Assembly (NCBI GenBank): GCA_034509925.1
Contig: CM067538.1
Coordinates: 2,967,001-3,031,000 of the forward strand
Origin: Hirudinaria manillensis
Lineage: Eukaryota; Annelida; Clitellata; Hirudinida; Hirudinidae
DNA length: 64,000 bases
Direction of reading: 5' to 3'
Under the pieces are notes generated by a model. It was not told where the DNA came from and did not search any database. It saw nothing but the letters and a program-made list of their open reading frames with translations. A program made the position numbers and the translations under genes. Each line of letters starts with the position of its first letter. The stretch's first letter is position 1. Shown one piece after another: positions 40,061 through 53,111 of the stretch.

Positions 40061-40850
40061 TAAGTAATGAGGTTTAAATTCCTTTCTTAATAATTTAACT
40101 ATTGAATTCTATTTTTTCATGAATATCTCTTTTCATCCATCTCTTACTAGGACTGTTTTAAATGTGGCAGAGAGAATATTTTAGATATGGTGGCATCTGG
40201 GTGATAACTTTGAGACTTATGACCTTTCTAGAGCAATTCATTCACTTGGAGGGCCAAGATATTGATGGGTTCAAATACAAATTTAATTAGTTTAGATAAC
40301 ATTCAATTTATCATTTCCCGAAAAGTATCTGAATGACAATTTTTGTGCTTTGGAGCATCTTGGTTAATTGATTTCTTTGATTTAGGTAAATGCTACCTAC
40401 ATCTTTCAATGTCCTGGAGCAGGTATTGTTCCTGCTCCATTTGATTTGTTACGACTGAATCAAAGTCTTTTATCAGTTTTATGCCACATTCTGTGGAATC
40501 ATCAACAACCTGAACTTTGTGACAAGCAATATTATTATACTAGTTTCCTGCCCCAGCTGGAGGGATTGCATTGAAGAAAATCTGTTATAATCTGCTTTGC
40601 TTCGAAAAACATTCTGGTGTTTGATAAAATCAAATGCAACAGTTTCAACTGGATCACAATGCTTTTTTCCAGAAGGCCTTGAGATGCATGACTGTCTTTG
40701 GTATCCCAGATCATAGCTAAATTATGTCATTTGCTACACTTTCTAAATTCGCTCCAGATTGTAATGCCAATTAAAAGAAAAATAAAAGTAACTTCGTTTT
40801 TATTCCATAGATTTACAGAATTATCTAAGTTATTTTTACCTGGGAGCACG
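40061..40850. other. Non-coding interior of the Merlin cluster
   Basis: AT-rich with no recognised domain. It is probably intron or spacer of a Merlin copy. Confidence 0.4.
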
Positions 40851-41451
40851 TAATGCTGCATTATCGGCAAGAGTATGGCAGCATTCCGACAATAGAAGCT
40901 TCTTTGGTTTCTTGATCAATCCTGCCATAAATCCACCTTTGGGCAACTGGCCTAGTGCGGTCGTTCCGCTCCCTTTTGGGAGCTGAAATCATGCTCTTGT
41001 CGATTTGGACAATATGTCCCAGACCTCTGATATGTATTAGATTATCCCTAAGCCAATACATATAGAGGTCAAGGTACAAATTGCACCAATTTGGTAGCGT
41101 GTGATCGGTGTTGAAACCAAAGAATCCGCCGAGGGTAGGCTGGGTAATGCCGCCGAGCGACCACAGATAAATCATCTGCAGTTCAAATAATCAAAAAGTT
41201 AAATTTTATAACACACCATGTATGTCTAGCTATCAAATTTATGACTGGGTAAAAAGTAATTTCTCACTATGATATTCGTTCCTCATTCTCATTAGCTTGT
41301 CCTTCGCACATCTCCGCATATTCTCAATGGAGTTCGTATTGACGCCATTGGGGGTCACAAACATTAATGAATGATTAACAGTGGCGTGGTCCAACCCCAT
41401 CAATGCTGTCAGGTTTCTGTAGGCCCCCCACTGATCACTCCAGATTGTAGT
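40851..41451 (-). pseudogene. Merlin transposase copy with the best-preserved catalytic segments (5' of the solo LTR)
   Basis: The 41175-40861 ORF encodes GHIVQIDKSMISAPKR (first catalytic Asp in IDKS) and WIYGRIDQETKE. The segment 41451-41285 encodes WSDQWGAYRNLTALMGLDH, then ATVNHSLMFVTPNGVN and TNSIEN (second Asp and Glu) without the frameshift found in the array. The order of the pieces is scrambled relative to a normal transposase, so this copy is also dead. Confidence 0.75.
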
Positions 41452-41612
41452 TGTTAAGTCTTTAGAAACGAAACATTACTCAACACGCAAAAACCAGAAA
41501 CAACCAGAACGCAACAATTCTTTATTTGTTCTTCCAAACTTCGAAAGAACCCTCGCGCTCCAAAACTATCGCTCGATCCCCTCGCCCCGCCTACTCGCAC
41601 ATCGTCACAACA
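41452..41612 (-). mobile_element. Solo LTR (161 bp) with 5-bp target duplication GTAGT
   Basis: The insert begins TGTTAAGTC and ends CACAACA. On the other strand it runs TGTTGTGACG...CTTAACA, so the TG/CA ends are correct. It is flanked by GTAGT at 41447-41451 and 41613-41617, and the uninterrupted Merlin exon has a single GTAG there. On the minus strand it contains AATAAA. No internal retroviral sequence remains, as expected after LTR-LTR recombination. It differs from the 140-bp Copia LTR at 30.5 kb. Confidence 0.88.
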
Positions 41613-42300
41613 GTAGTGCCTATTAAAAGGAAAATAAAGGTAAATTCGTTTTTTTTTTCATGGATTTACAGAATTACCTAAGTTTTTCTTACATGGAAGC
41701 ACATATTGCTGTATTATCGGCAAGAGCGTGGCGGTATCCCGACGAGGAACCTTGACCGATAAAGCTTCTTGAGTTTCCTGGTCGATCCCGCCAAAAACCC
41801 ACCTTTGTGATAATATCTCAGAACTAGTTCTAGCATTCTATCGAACAGCAATTCCCTTGGTTTCAAACAGCGGCAAAGGAACTCCACGAGATAAAAAACC
41901 CACCTTTGTGATAATATCTCAGAACTAGTTCTAGCATTCTATCGAACAGCAATTCCCTTGGTTTCAAACAGCGGCAAAGGAACTCCGCGAGATATGATTT
42001 GATGTGCTCCAGACATCCCTGGGAGTGTGTGATCAGTGTCGATACCAAGGAGTCCGCCGAGGGTCACCTGGCTAATGTCGCTTTTGTTGAGCGGCAGATT
42101 GGGCATCGCCATGTGTAGCTGTCGCTGAGGCTGTGTATTGGGTTATTTCTAACATAGAGATGTCACAGTACATATTGCACCAATTTGGTAGCATATGATC
42201 AGTGTTGATATCAAGGAGCCTGCCGAGGGTCGCCTAGCTAATGTTGCCAAACGAGCGCAAGTAAGTCGTCTGCAATTCAAATCAAAACGTTAGATTTTAT
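41613..42300 (-). pseudogene. Merlin fragments with a 101-bp tandem duplication
   Basis: The Merlin exon resumes after the solo LTR. A C-terminal piece (HIKSYLAEFLCRCLKPRELL, 42048-41863) carries a 101-bp repeat: ACCTTTGTGATAATATCTCA occurs at 41801 and again at 41902. Further central-exon debris (GGTATCA/GATATCAAGGAG strings) lies at 42020-42260. Confidence 0.7.
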
Positions 42301-42710
42301 AATGCACCATGTATGTCTAGCTATCAAATTTATAACCGGATAAAAAGTAAATTCTCACCGTGACATTCGTTCGCAACGATAAGTTGCCGCCTTTATAGAA
42401 ACTCCCTTCTCTTATTGCTTTTGTTGAGCGGCAGATCTTGCAGTGCCATGTGTAGACATTGCTGAGGCTGGCTTTCTGCCCGAATGTCATCAGTGTATCC
42501 ACACCTGAACATCGGCAGATACAACTTTTGGCCAGTAGACCGTTGTCCACTGGATAATCTTGTTTGGGCTACCGGCAGGGTTGAGGTTTTTCCTCGTCCT
42601 TTTGCGAGCTGAAATCAAGCTCTTGTCTATTTGGACAATATGCATATTACCCCTTCTAGATAATATGATATACTTTAAAGATGACAAAAGACCCATAAGA
42701 TATGGCATCT
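42301..42710 (-). pseudogene. Merlin N-terminal and first-Asp segments (copy B)
   Basis: The 42550-42317 ORF encodes YTWHCKICRSTKAIREGSFY (zinc ribbon). The 42708-42490 ORF encodes MHIVQIDKSLISARKRTRK (first catalytic Asp). Their order on the strand is inverted relative to an intact transposase, showing rearrangement. Confidence 0.7.
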
Positions 42711-43065
42711 CTTGGCATACCCATGATTTTTATTGAAATCTTTTATTTCACCTTTCACTTCATGCTTTATTAATGATGAATGTAATTTATTTTCCGATGA
42801 ATTAAAATTGTATTTTTCAACATCATTGTCCATTTGAGATAAAGGAGGTTGTCATTGGTGTTCCCAAACCAATTGAAAGAACATTTCATATTTGAAGCAT
42901 CTTTTATCATAAGGATCTATGTGATAACAGGAGAATGTGATTTCCCATTGTGGGACCAAGCAAACCCCATAATACCTCTTTTATTCCACCTGAATTAAAA
43001 TTAGAAATTATTTTCCAGGAGTATAGTGCTCTTCATGCATAATAATTTATGTGAAGATAAATAAT
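42685..43065. repeat. Second copy of the ~360-bp duplicated segment
   Basis: Nearly identical to 39700-40060. Differences include CACCTTTCACTT versus CACCCCTCACTT and loss of a TG in GAGAATGTGTGATTT. Confidence 0.9.
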
Positions 43066-43139
43066 GAATTTATGCAGATGGTAAAGACAACAAAGGTCCT
43101 GTAAGGTCTCTTCCCTAATATCATAGCTAAATTATGTCT

Positions 43140-43745
43140 TCTAAATGAAGTTCTTCTTACCCGGGAGCACGTACTGCTGCATTATCGGCAAGAGCGTGGC
43201 AGCATCTCGACAAAAGAGGCTTCTTTGGTTTATTGATCGATCACGCCAAAATCCCATCTTTGGGCAACTGGCCTAAGCGGTTGTTCCGCTCCCTTTTGGG
43301 AGCTGAAATCATGCTCTCGTCGATTTGGACAATATGTCCCAGACCTCCGATACGTATTGGATTATCCCTAAGCTAAGGGGTCAAGGTACATAATGCACCA
43401 ATTTGGTAGTGTGTGATCAGTGTCGATACCAAGGAGCACCTTAAGTCTGCCTATTAGATCTGTTATGGTCAATGTTTATTAGTTAGGCGTAATTTTTGGG
43501 AATTGTATACAGTTTTGAAATTGTATTATCTTCATAAAGGCAGAATCTTTTGAGCTTTAAAAAAGTAAATTCTCATATTGATACTTGTTCTTAATGAGAA
43601 GTTGCTGCTCTTGTGGAAGCTTCCCTTACTGTTTTGGTGGATCGGCAGATTGGGCAACGCCATGTGTATGTTTGGATAAGCCACTGAGTATTGAGTGCCA
43701 AAACTCATCAAACCACTATTTATACCTAGGAGGGAGTTCAAAGTA
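43140..43745 (-). pseudogene. Merlin transposase fragments (copy C)
   Basis: TTGGACAATATGTCCCAGAC and GATCGATCACGCCAAAATCC-type strings repeat those at 40.9-41.1 kb (first-Asp and FGGIDQ segments). The 43741-43532 ORF retains NSKGSFHKSSNFSLRTSINM from the zinc-ribbon exon. All pieces are broken. Confidence 0.65.
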
Positions 43746-44148
43746 AGAACAAAGCAGTCATCACCTTAATAGCCTCTAGTTGGGCCTAGATGATGATGCT
43801 TTTCGTAGAAACCCTCCGACTGGATGGTCAGTTACCATGTAAGTTGGACTTTTCTTCGTTTTGTTACAACGTAATAGTCGTGTATTATTTACTTGAATGA
43901 GTATTTGTTTTACTACTGTTTTATTTTTGTCTTGTGATATTTATTACTTTTATCATTCTTAACTATGACTATAACTAAAAAAAGGCTTTTTTCCAGAAGC
44001 CTGTGATTGTTCCCATGTAATTTGTGTCTTTGTTCATTTTAACCTACCTATGTATTATTTACTTGATTTGATTTAATTGAGTTTTTTTTATAGTATTATG
44101 TAGATGTTTTATTAAATACATATACAATTTATTTATAACAAATTAGCT

Positions 44149-44252
44149 ATAGGAGCTATCATTAGTAAAATTTTAATGATGTGCTAGGGGGTGGAGCTAT
44201 GCTTGCTATGATGTTTTGAGAGAGGATATGGGGACAATCGATCAGGATTACC
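44149..44252. repeat. Right arm of the ~100-bp inverted repeat
   Basis: TAGGAGCTATCATTAGTAAA, GGGGTGGAGCTATGCTTGCT and GATCAGGATTACC mirror 36995-37091. Confidence 0.6.
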
Positions 44253-45489
44253 CATAGAGTCTACGACCAGGAGGTTCATGGAACAATTGCTAACTGAAGA
44301 AATGCAATGTGATAGGGCAAAAGGTGCATTTGGGCAATCTCAGTTTGTTGACTATGGTGAGTGAAAAAGCTACAATTGTGGGAATTTCTAAAGTGGCTAG
44401 ATCTTTTTGTATTTCAGGGATAATAAAAGATGACCCAAGCACATCAAAAGTGGATTGCAAATGCCAGAGACAGAGATTCTAAAAGTAGAAAGAAAATTAT
44501 TACAATTTCTCAATAAACATTTTATGTACTAGCAAGCATTTGCTTCTCAAGAAACATATTGTAAATTATCAAACAATAATTTATGGGGGTACGTATGGTT
44601 AACGAGCGGAGTCGTGGTGGGTAACGTGGGATTGTTATGGATTACGTGTAGTTGACATGCGGGGTTTCGGCTGGCCTACCCTCGTGGTTACTTTGCAGAA
44701 ACCGCGGTCAATTGCGTTACCGTCATCCTTCTTTGTGGCACAGTATTTTAGACCATGTGGGTTCCTTGCGTGCCCGCTTATTTGTAGGCTACTCTGTGAC
44801 GGTAAACGGCAGCGGTGTTGCGTTGTAATAAGAGGTCCGTACATTTCGGAAGAGCATTAAAATGTTTATTAAAGCTCGGCTTTTTTTTCCGACCCCCCCT
44901 CCTGTTCGCTGGGGAAGTGTTACGAATTGGGTTGGTCGTGAGACTCGTGACTCAGATAATTCTTGGGAGAGTTTGGTAAATTGGGGTTTGTATGCGAGTA
45001 GCAATTGGTAATTTCAAGTATGTTCCAGTGTTGCTGCCTTCGTTTTTCTAATAGTCATTTTTCATCCCAAATAATGTCGGAAGTAGGGTGGTGGTTTCAT
45101 GAGAATGAGTTGCACTGAAGAATTATGTTATTTTTAGGCAACTAAATTGTAAGATGGAAAAAGGCTAATTCCACATATAATTACAATAGAGCTAACTTAA
45201 TTAAAGCTTTCCAATTTAATTTAATTTTAATCTGATTTTGACAGATTCACTTTTAAACGATGCCGCAACTAAACCCTTCGAGTTTGAATCGGTTTTGTAA
45301 ATGTTGTCATTGTTATACTGAAAGATACGAGCAGAGCGGTGACGAAGTTAACATATTTTATGGTAATTAATTTGATTGAAGTATGCGCTTCGTGAAAACA
45401 TTTTATTTACTTGGGATTCAACTTACTTAATTAAGGTTCAATTTGATGGTACTGCTGCACAGCCTTTATTGACAAACATCGTCTTTTAG
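44253..45489. other. Intergenic region before Cdc25
   Basis: A GC-richer patch at about 44580-45010 has short ORFs in both strands but no recognised domain. A possible non-coding or leader exon of Cdc25 may lie at about 45262-45362, where an ATG frame ends at TTTATG before a GTAATT donor. Confidence 0.35.
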
Positions 45490-45503
45490 AAAGCTGAAAG
45501 GTG

Positions 45504-48076
45504 ATGAGTGAGCACGAAAAAATGGATTCAGACACATCTTTTTCGTTTGTTTTAAAAGGCAAAAGGTTGAACTTTTCTGATGAGTCAACTCCTGGGTATT
45601 TGATAATTTTGTTATTTTAGTGTGCATTTGTATGCTTTTATAATTGTTGGACTTTAGCAGGGTATCAGACTCCAAAAAAGAAAATTGTTCAATTGATCAA
45701 ATGGAGTTATCAATGGCTTCAGGTAGAAAATTCTTTATTCTAATTTAAAACAACATGCTTTTGGTAGGAATAGATTTAATTATTTGCCTATTTACTGACT
45801 TTGGAAAATTGTTGCATTCATAAAGGGGTTTATGATGAAATGCATTCTTCAACAGGGATTAAGTTTAGAGGAGTGAATGATACAGATGATGAATTATCAT
45901 TCATGTCATTCAAGTGAGTTAAAATAACTTTTCTTTAAAATAAGAAATATCAACTGCCTCTTAAGCTCTAAAAATTTTCTTATTTTTTTATTTATTATTT
46001 ATTTAATTTTCTTATTGTTCCAATTTTAATTTTAGATTACCTGCACCAAAATCAAGGTGATTTAGATTTAGTTTGAATGAGAATTTCAGAGGAAACTAAT
46101 AATAGCTTCACGTTTGTGAACTTTTAAATTTATTATTTATTGTGCTAATTTGTTATTATTTATCAATAATATTTTCAGCGAAGGTTCTGCAAGACCTTTG
46201 CAAGTGAGTAAAACTTTAGGCCTCGGTGTTATTGTTGTGTGAATTAACAATTTGGTTGAAATGCAGAGGAAGTTTGCACTTATTATTGTTTATTATTCTG
46301 CAGTTTGGATGCATGGAGGCCTTGACTCCGATACTGAAGAGCACTCCCAAGACCGACTTGTCGAACAATGAAGGTGCAGACGAGAGCATGGAATCTCTTT
46401 TCCAGATCAAACGACCTGCTATTCTGAGACTCACTTCTCCTCAGTCTCCGGTTCAATCACCTGAACCATACTATTTCTCTGTGAGTGCCAGGCTTTGATC
46501 TTTTTGAATAAACAGCCAATTAAGAAATTATAGTGAAATATCAAAGTTGCTGCTTTATTTATTCATTTATTTATTTATACATTTATTTATTCATTTATTT
46601 ATTTATTTATTTATTCGCTTGAGCACCTTGTAACCGATTGACAATTGAGATCGCTTGACTTACTGGTTCAAACTTTTTCAAATGCCAGAGCAGTCGTCTC
46701 AGAGTCTTGGAAAAACGTTCCAACAGGTCGACGAGTACTCCGTGCAATGCTTCTAAGAACGGTGAGAGTACAATTAAATGCGGACCGTTGAAATCCTAGA
46801 CTCGCATTCGAGACTCGTTCCAGTCAAGAGCAAGTCGAACGACTTGGATTCGTTCGAAGAGACAACCGAGTTTTCCAGAAGGAACCTCTTTCCGGACGGT
46901 GACTCGATGATGGAAGTCAACGAAAGGACGGAGGAGGACGAAAAGGAGACGAGTTCGACAGGATTGTCGTGGAAGGAGGGGATGAGTAACCTCATAGGTG
47001 ACATGAGTGCACCTTACAGACTCCCGCTTCAAGCGAGCAAGCATCAGGATCTCAAGGCCATATCGCCCGACACGGTTCGTCGACTCTAATCGATTATTTG
47101 CATTTGATGTAAATTAAATCATTTAGATTTAATTATATGTATATATATAGAAATAATTAAATATCAAAGTCTCAAAATTTGGCAATTAATTTGATTTACC
47201 CTAAATGTTCCACAAATGAAATTGGCAATTTCATTTTTTAAATTTAAAACCACATCATATTTGATCACCAGATGGCAGACCTCCTTAGGGGGAAGTTTGA
47301 TAGAATTTTGGAAAAGTTCCTTGTGATTGACTGCAGATATCCTTATGAATTTGATGGAGGACACATAATTGTGAGTAATAAACGTTCTGTAAGATGTTGT
47401 ATCAGATGTTGTATAAGGTGATGTACCATGAGTAACAAGCATTGCATGTATCAGATGTCAAGTACATCAGATGTTTCACAAATCTGCTGGTCATGTTTTT
47501 AAAAGACACCTGTTTCGAGATTGAACGTCATGGTCAATGATTGACAATATCATAAAGTTGATAAATGACATTTGCTCATGAAATTCATTTTTAGGGTGCC
47601 ATAAACATCTTCGAGCAGGAGGCTCTGCTCGATAAATTCTTCTCGTCTCCGCCTCAGGACGTGAACGATCACCTGGTCATCATCTTCCATTGCGAGTTCT
47701 CATCAGAACGTGGCCCAAAAATGTTCGTTTACTTAAAATTAATAATTTCAAAGTTACAATAATTAATTAAGTATTGTAACATTGACGTCAAAATGATTCT
47801 AGGTTGAGGTTCATGAGAAACTATGACAGAGATGCAAATCAGGATTCCTATCCGTCCCTTTTCTATCCCGAACTTTATCTCCTCGAGGGCGGTTATTCTG
47901 CATTCTTTCCTCTCCACCCTGCACTGTGCGACCCTTCCGACTACCTCCCCATGCTCCACCCGGACCATTCGGATCAACTTCGGTCGATGCAATCCAAGAG
48001 GAGGGGTGTGCAGGATGAGATGGCCAAAAATAAACTGAAAATAATCAAAAATTTTTGCAGTTCAAATGATTCTTAG
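45504..48076 (+). CDS. CDC25: Cdc25-type M-phase inducer phosphatase, complete, 11 exons (427 aa)
   Basis: Cdc25 removes inhibitory phosphates from Thr14/Tyr15 of cyclin-dependent kinases and drives mitotic entry. The coding exons are 45504-45595, 45661-45722, 45856-45913, 46036-46056, 46179-46203, 46304-46480, 46689-46761, 46800-47074, 47272-47370, 47595-47722 and 47803-48076. Phases agree throughout and there is no internal stop. The C-terminal rhodanese-like domain is clear: [16 protein letters not shown], then [16 protein letters not shown] with catalytic Cys at about residue 327 and the HCX5R loop intact, then [20 protein letters not shown]. The linker [18 protein letters not shown] is also typical. 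The N-terminal half is Ser/Thr-Pro rich ([25 protein letters not shown]), as expected for a phospho-regulated region. A 5' UTR intron ends at 45489. Confidence 0.95.
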
Positions 48077-48705
48077 AACGCTTTCCGACCTCAAATTCAT
48101 TCGTTCGTTTGTTCATTCATTTGAAAACGATCCGCATTCTGTTGATCCGCATACTTTTGATTCAAACTTAACTGAATTTTTATTGATTATTGGTAACAAA
48201 TCGATTGGATTGTTATTATTTTAATTGATTTTTGGTGATTGTGATTTCAAATGAACTGCATAAATTTGGGGTCAGAAGTAATAAAAATCTTTATGTTCGT
48301 TTGATTTTGTTGATTTTTGAGTTTGTTGAGCTAAGATGAGATAACGCTGCAAATAACGACATATTATCTTCTGTTACACGTCTAGTAATATGACTATAAG
48401 GACATTCTTAAATCAATCCATTAATTTTCGGTTCCTTGGTAACTTCTTCGGGTCGAGTTCACATGGGTGCTTCGAGATATATTTTGGGATGTGACTCCAT
48501 GTGCGATAGTGAAAGATAATGAAAGATCTGAGCCAAAAATGTTTTTAAAATCGTATCACAAGTGAAATCAGATATAATGAGTGTAAAGAAATTTGAAAAG
48601 AGGACACAACTCGCATTTTTATAATAACCTTTATCGAAAATCTGAAGTTATGTAACATTATAATGTAATTATTCCTTGGTACCGAAGTCAGTATTTGCCC
48701 GAAGA
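48077..48705. other. Intergenic spacer between convergent units
   Basis: AT-rich. It includes the probable Cdc25 3' UTR. No ORF of interest. Confidence 0.5.
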
Positions 48706-49772
<1,067 letters not shown>

Positions 49773-49826
49773 GAAGAAGAAGAAGAAGAAGAAGAAGAAG
49801 AAGAAGAAGAAGAAGAAGAAGAAGAA

Positions 49827-49905
<79 letters not shown>
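49773..49905. repeat. Compound microsatellite (GAA)n-(GAT)n-(AAT)n
   Basis: About 19 GAA/AAG units, then about 9 GAT units, then about 15 AAT units follow one another without spacers. The three motifs differ by single-base steps. Confidence 0.95.
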
Positions 49906-52180
49906 GAAAAGCAAATTATATGACTGGGAAGCCACCAAAGATCTCTTAAGATTCGTTCCTTTTAATTCTATTTTATGTTGAGGATTTGAATTTGTTTCAT
50001 GTTTTAAACACAACTATGGGCTATTTAACTTTCATATTTTATAACTATTTATAATTTTTTCTTATTTAAATTAAAAAAAAAGAGAGACAGAAGTTTAGAA
50101 TTTAATCCATTGAATTCAATTCTTCTAAGCAAAAGTTCAGTGACGATGAAAACTTGTAAAGTTCAGATACGATTGATTGAAGAATAAATCGTCAAAATTA
50201 ATTTCGTATTTATAGCATATTATTTAAAAAAAATATTAAGCTTATAATTTTAGAATTTTCGAAGAAGAATAAAAATGGACAGAACAATCGAATTGTTTGC
50301 GATTGAAATTCGATCCGCGAAATCTTAGAGTTTCATCTCAGGGGTGCATCCAACAACAAACTGAATTCTAATGACGAAAGGAATACAATTGTACAACAGG
50401 AGATGACGACGACGATGACGACGATGGTAATTATGATGGTTGCAACAACAGCAACGACACTCGCAGACCGAGAGATGGCAATAATTACACGAACAATAAC
50501 AACAACAATAACAGCTTCGGCTGCTCAATTTATGCGAGAGAATTTGCTGCCCGTTGTCCTGTAGAGAGAGGTTGTTAGGGTCCGACCATAAAGATGTTGG
50601 ACACCCCCCTACAAGGAATGGTACGTGTCAAACGCCCCTTGACATCGCAGTGTTTCATGCAAATCAGGCTCCTGGTGGTGTTTATTTTTAGAAATATCAC
50701 CCCCGCCTCTGACCAGCGTATGAGGTCAGTCCACGTGTGTTCTGACGATTCACATCCTTAAATAATTAAGCAACTGATTATGCATATATATATATATCAA
50801 TATTGATCATCTCATTAATATGGAATGCTAATAAATAATAATAATAATAATAAAAATAAAAATAAAAATAATAATAATAATAATAATATTAACTAATGGT
50901 AACAATTGAACCAAACTATAAAACGTATTCTGCTTATTCCAGCTTCATTTTAACTTCTTTTTGAATAATCACGGATTAAAATATTTTAAAAGAATGGCCG
51001 ATTAATTTATTTTGGCTGAAACGTTTTGTTTAAAAACCGAATCAATCACCAACCTACTTAAAGGGCGCGAGGAAGGGTGGCCGGTAATGCCACGCCCCCG
51101 TGATTTTAAAATTTGAACAAAATTTGCATGGAGACCGCTAGGGGAGGACAGATTCAATCCTGATGGAAATTGGGCTGAAAATTCCCGCGCGATGATAAAC
51201 AATTTCTGATGTCAACAAATGAAATATTCGAGGTAATAGCCAAATTTAATTTTCACTTTGAATAATATTTGTAATTATTATTTATAATTAATTAAAGCCC
51301 CTGAAGCTCATGCGCACGGCGCTACATAAATGACATATTAATATTTAAAAACCGCTAATATTAAAGTTATTATTGGTATTATTGGTAATATTATTGGTAA
51401 TATTATTGGTATTATTAGTAATATTATTGGTATTATTGGTAATATTGGTAATATTATTGGTATTATTAGTAATACTATTGGTATTATTAGTAATGTTATT
51501 GGTATTATTATTGGTATTAACTATCATAATGAATTACTATTTATTTATCTAAACTTACAGTGAATAACACAAAAAACACAATTTTGTTTAAATTTTTTTG
51601 TTTCCATATTCGAATGATTATTCAGAAAAATAAATGATGCTTTTATTTGCTCACCACAGCAAACAAGTCCCCATTGACGAGACAAATATAATCGCACGAC
51701 AGGGGCACAACAACACACGGGCACAGCATCACACGCGCACAACGACGAAATTCACGCACGTAACATTACACAAAGGAGAGGTTGATACGTTTTGAAGTTT
51801 GATTTTGATTAAATTGGATTTAATATTAAATTCATTTAAAGATGAATGTCTTGTTTTAACAATTACCTTGAAAATTCATCTATAAACCCGCAAATATCAC
51901 TGAAAAGTCTTCTGCTTGTCGTGATGATGATGATGGTGATGATTTGGGTTATTATGTTGGCGAACATGTCATGGATTTGCGCAGATGGAATTATTATAAT
52001 TTCTTAAAATGCCATGCATTTGTCTCAGGGCAACCTGAGTTCTTTCAGGAACTTCTGCGAATTCGTGAAGCAAGAGTTGAATTCATCAAAGATTTAAAGC
52101 TTTAAAAGGCACAAAAGAGTTTCAAAACAAAAAAAAAAAGAAAGATGTTCCTTCTGGAGTGAAAACGAAACAATTATAAT
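49906..52180. other. Gene-poor interval with simple repeats
   Basis: Contains GAC/GAT at 50404-50435, AAT/AAAAT runs at 50833-50888, and a TTATTGGTA-type minisatellite at 51370-51520. ORFs here are low-complexity artefacts. Confidence 0.5.
51360..51525. repeat. TTATTGGTA/TTAGTAATA minisatellite
   Basis: Units of 9-15 bp (ATTATTGGTATTATTGGTA and ATTATTAGTAATATT variants) repeat over about 150 bp. Confidence 0.85.
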
Positions 52181-52690
52181 GAACAGCAATGATTCTCAAT
52201 GCTTAACTTACATGACGTACGTCAATGACATATGTCATTGACTTATGGACAGATGAACAATAATGAACAGCAATGATTCTCAATGCTTAACTTACATGAG
52301 GTACGTCAATGACATATGTCATTGACTTATGGACAGATGAACAATAATGAACAGCAATGATTCTCAATGCTTAACTTACATGACGTACGTCAATGACATA
52401 TGTCATTGACTTATGGACAGATGAACAATAATGAACAGCAATGATTCTCAATGCTTAACTTACATGAGGTACGTCAATGACATATGTCATTGACTTATGG
52501 ACAGATGAACAATAATGAACAGCAATGATTCTCAATGCTTAACTTACATGAGGTACGTCAATGACATATGTCATTGACTTATGGACAGATGAACAATAAT
52601 GAACAGCAATGATTCTCAATGCTTAACTTACATGACTTACGTCAATGACATATGTCTTATGACAACGACTTATGGACAGAAAGAGAGAAA
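52181..52690. repeat. 84-bp tandem repeat, about 6 copies, with perfect palindromes
   Basis: GAACAGCAATGATTCTCAAT recurs at 52181, 52265, 52349, 52433, 52517 and 52601, exactly 84 bp apart. Each of the first five units contains a perfect 22-bp palindrome centred on TGACATATGTCA. Units 1 and 3 also contain the 12-bp palindrome TGACGTACGTCA just before it; units 2, 4 and 5 have TGAGGTACGTCA. The sixth unit is degenerate after TGACTTACGTCA. Confidence 0.97.
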
Positions 52691-53111
52691 TCAGGTCGTC
52701 AAAAGTCAACAGAGAACGGGGAAAATAAGAAAATAATTTTGAAAAATAAAATGAAGAAAAGAAGACGACATGTCAAGTTTTGCTTCGCTTATTGCGAATA
52801 ATTCAATAAAATTTGCAGAGCGCCGGCATTTTCGGCAGTCTCAAGGAAGTTGTTATTAATCAATCGTCACAAAAGGATTTCACATACAGGACTTTATTCC
52901 AAGTGACTTTCTCTCGTTGTGACGTGCGAAAGAAGCAGATGGCATGACTTCAGAACTTCAAGACGTTGTCAGTTTCCATCCTTGCCTCGACTTCGGAGAA
53001 GAATTTTTTGCGAAGAAAGGCAGGCATCGTTTGAATTCAGAACTTTTGGTGATGGGTTACTTTCAGGCGATTTGTGGAGACGTGTGTGGTTGGAGAACAA
53101 TTTTGCTGATG
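52691..53111. other. Intergenic
   Basis: No gene is supported. The short plus-strand ORF beginning at 52919 runs into the minisatellite and has no recognisable domain. Confidence 0.45.

Noticed and set aside
47164..47442. Minus-strand ORF across a Cdc25 exon
   Set aside because: Antisense shadow; the plus-strand exon is firmly assigned.
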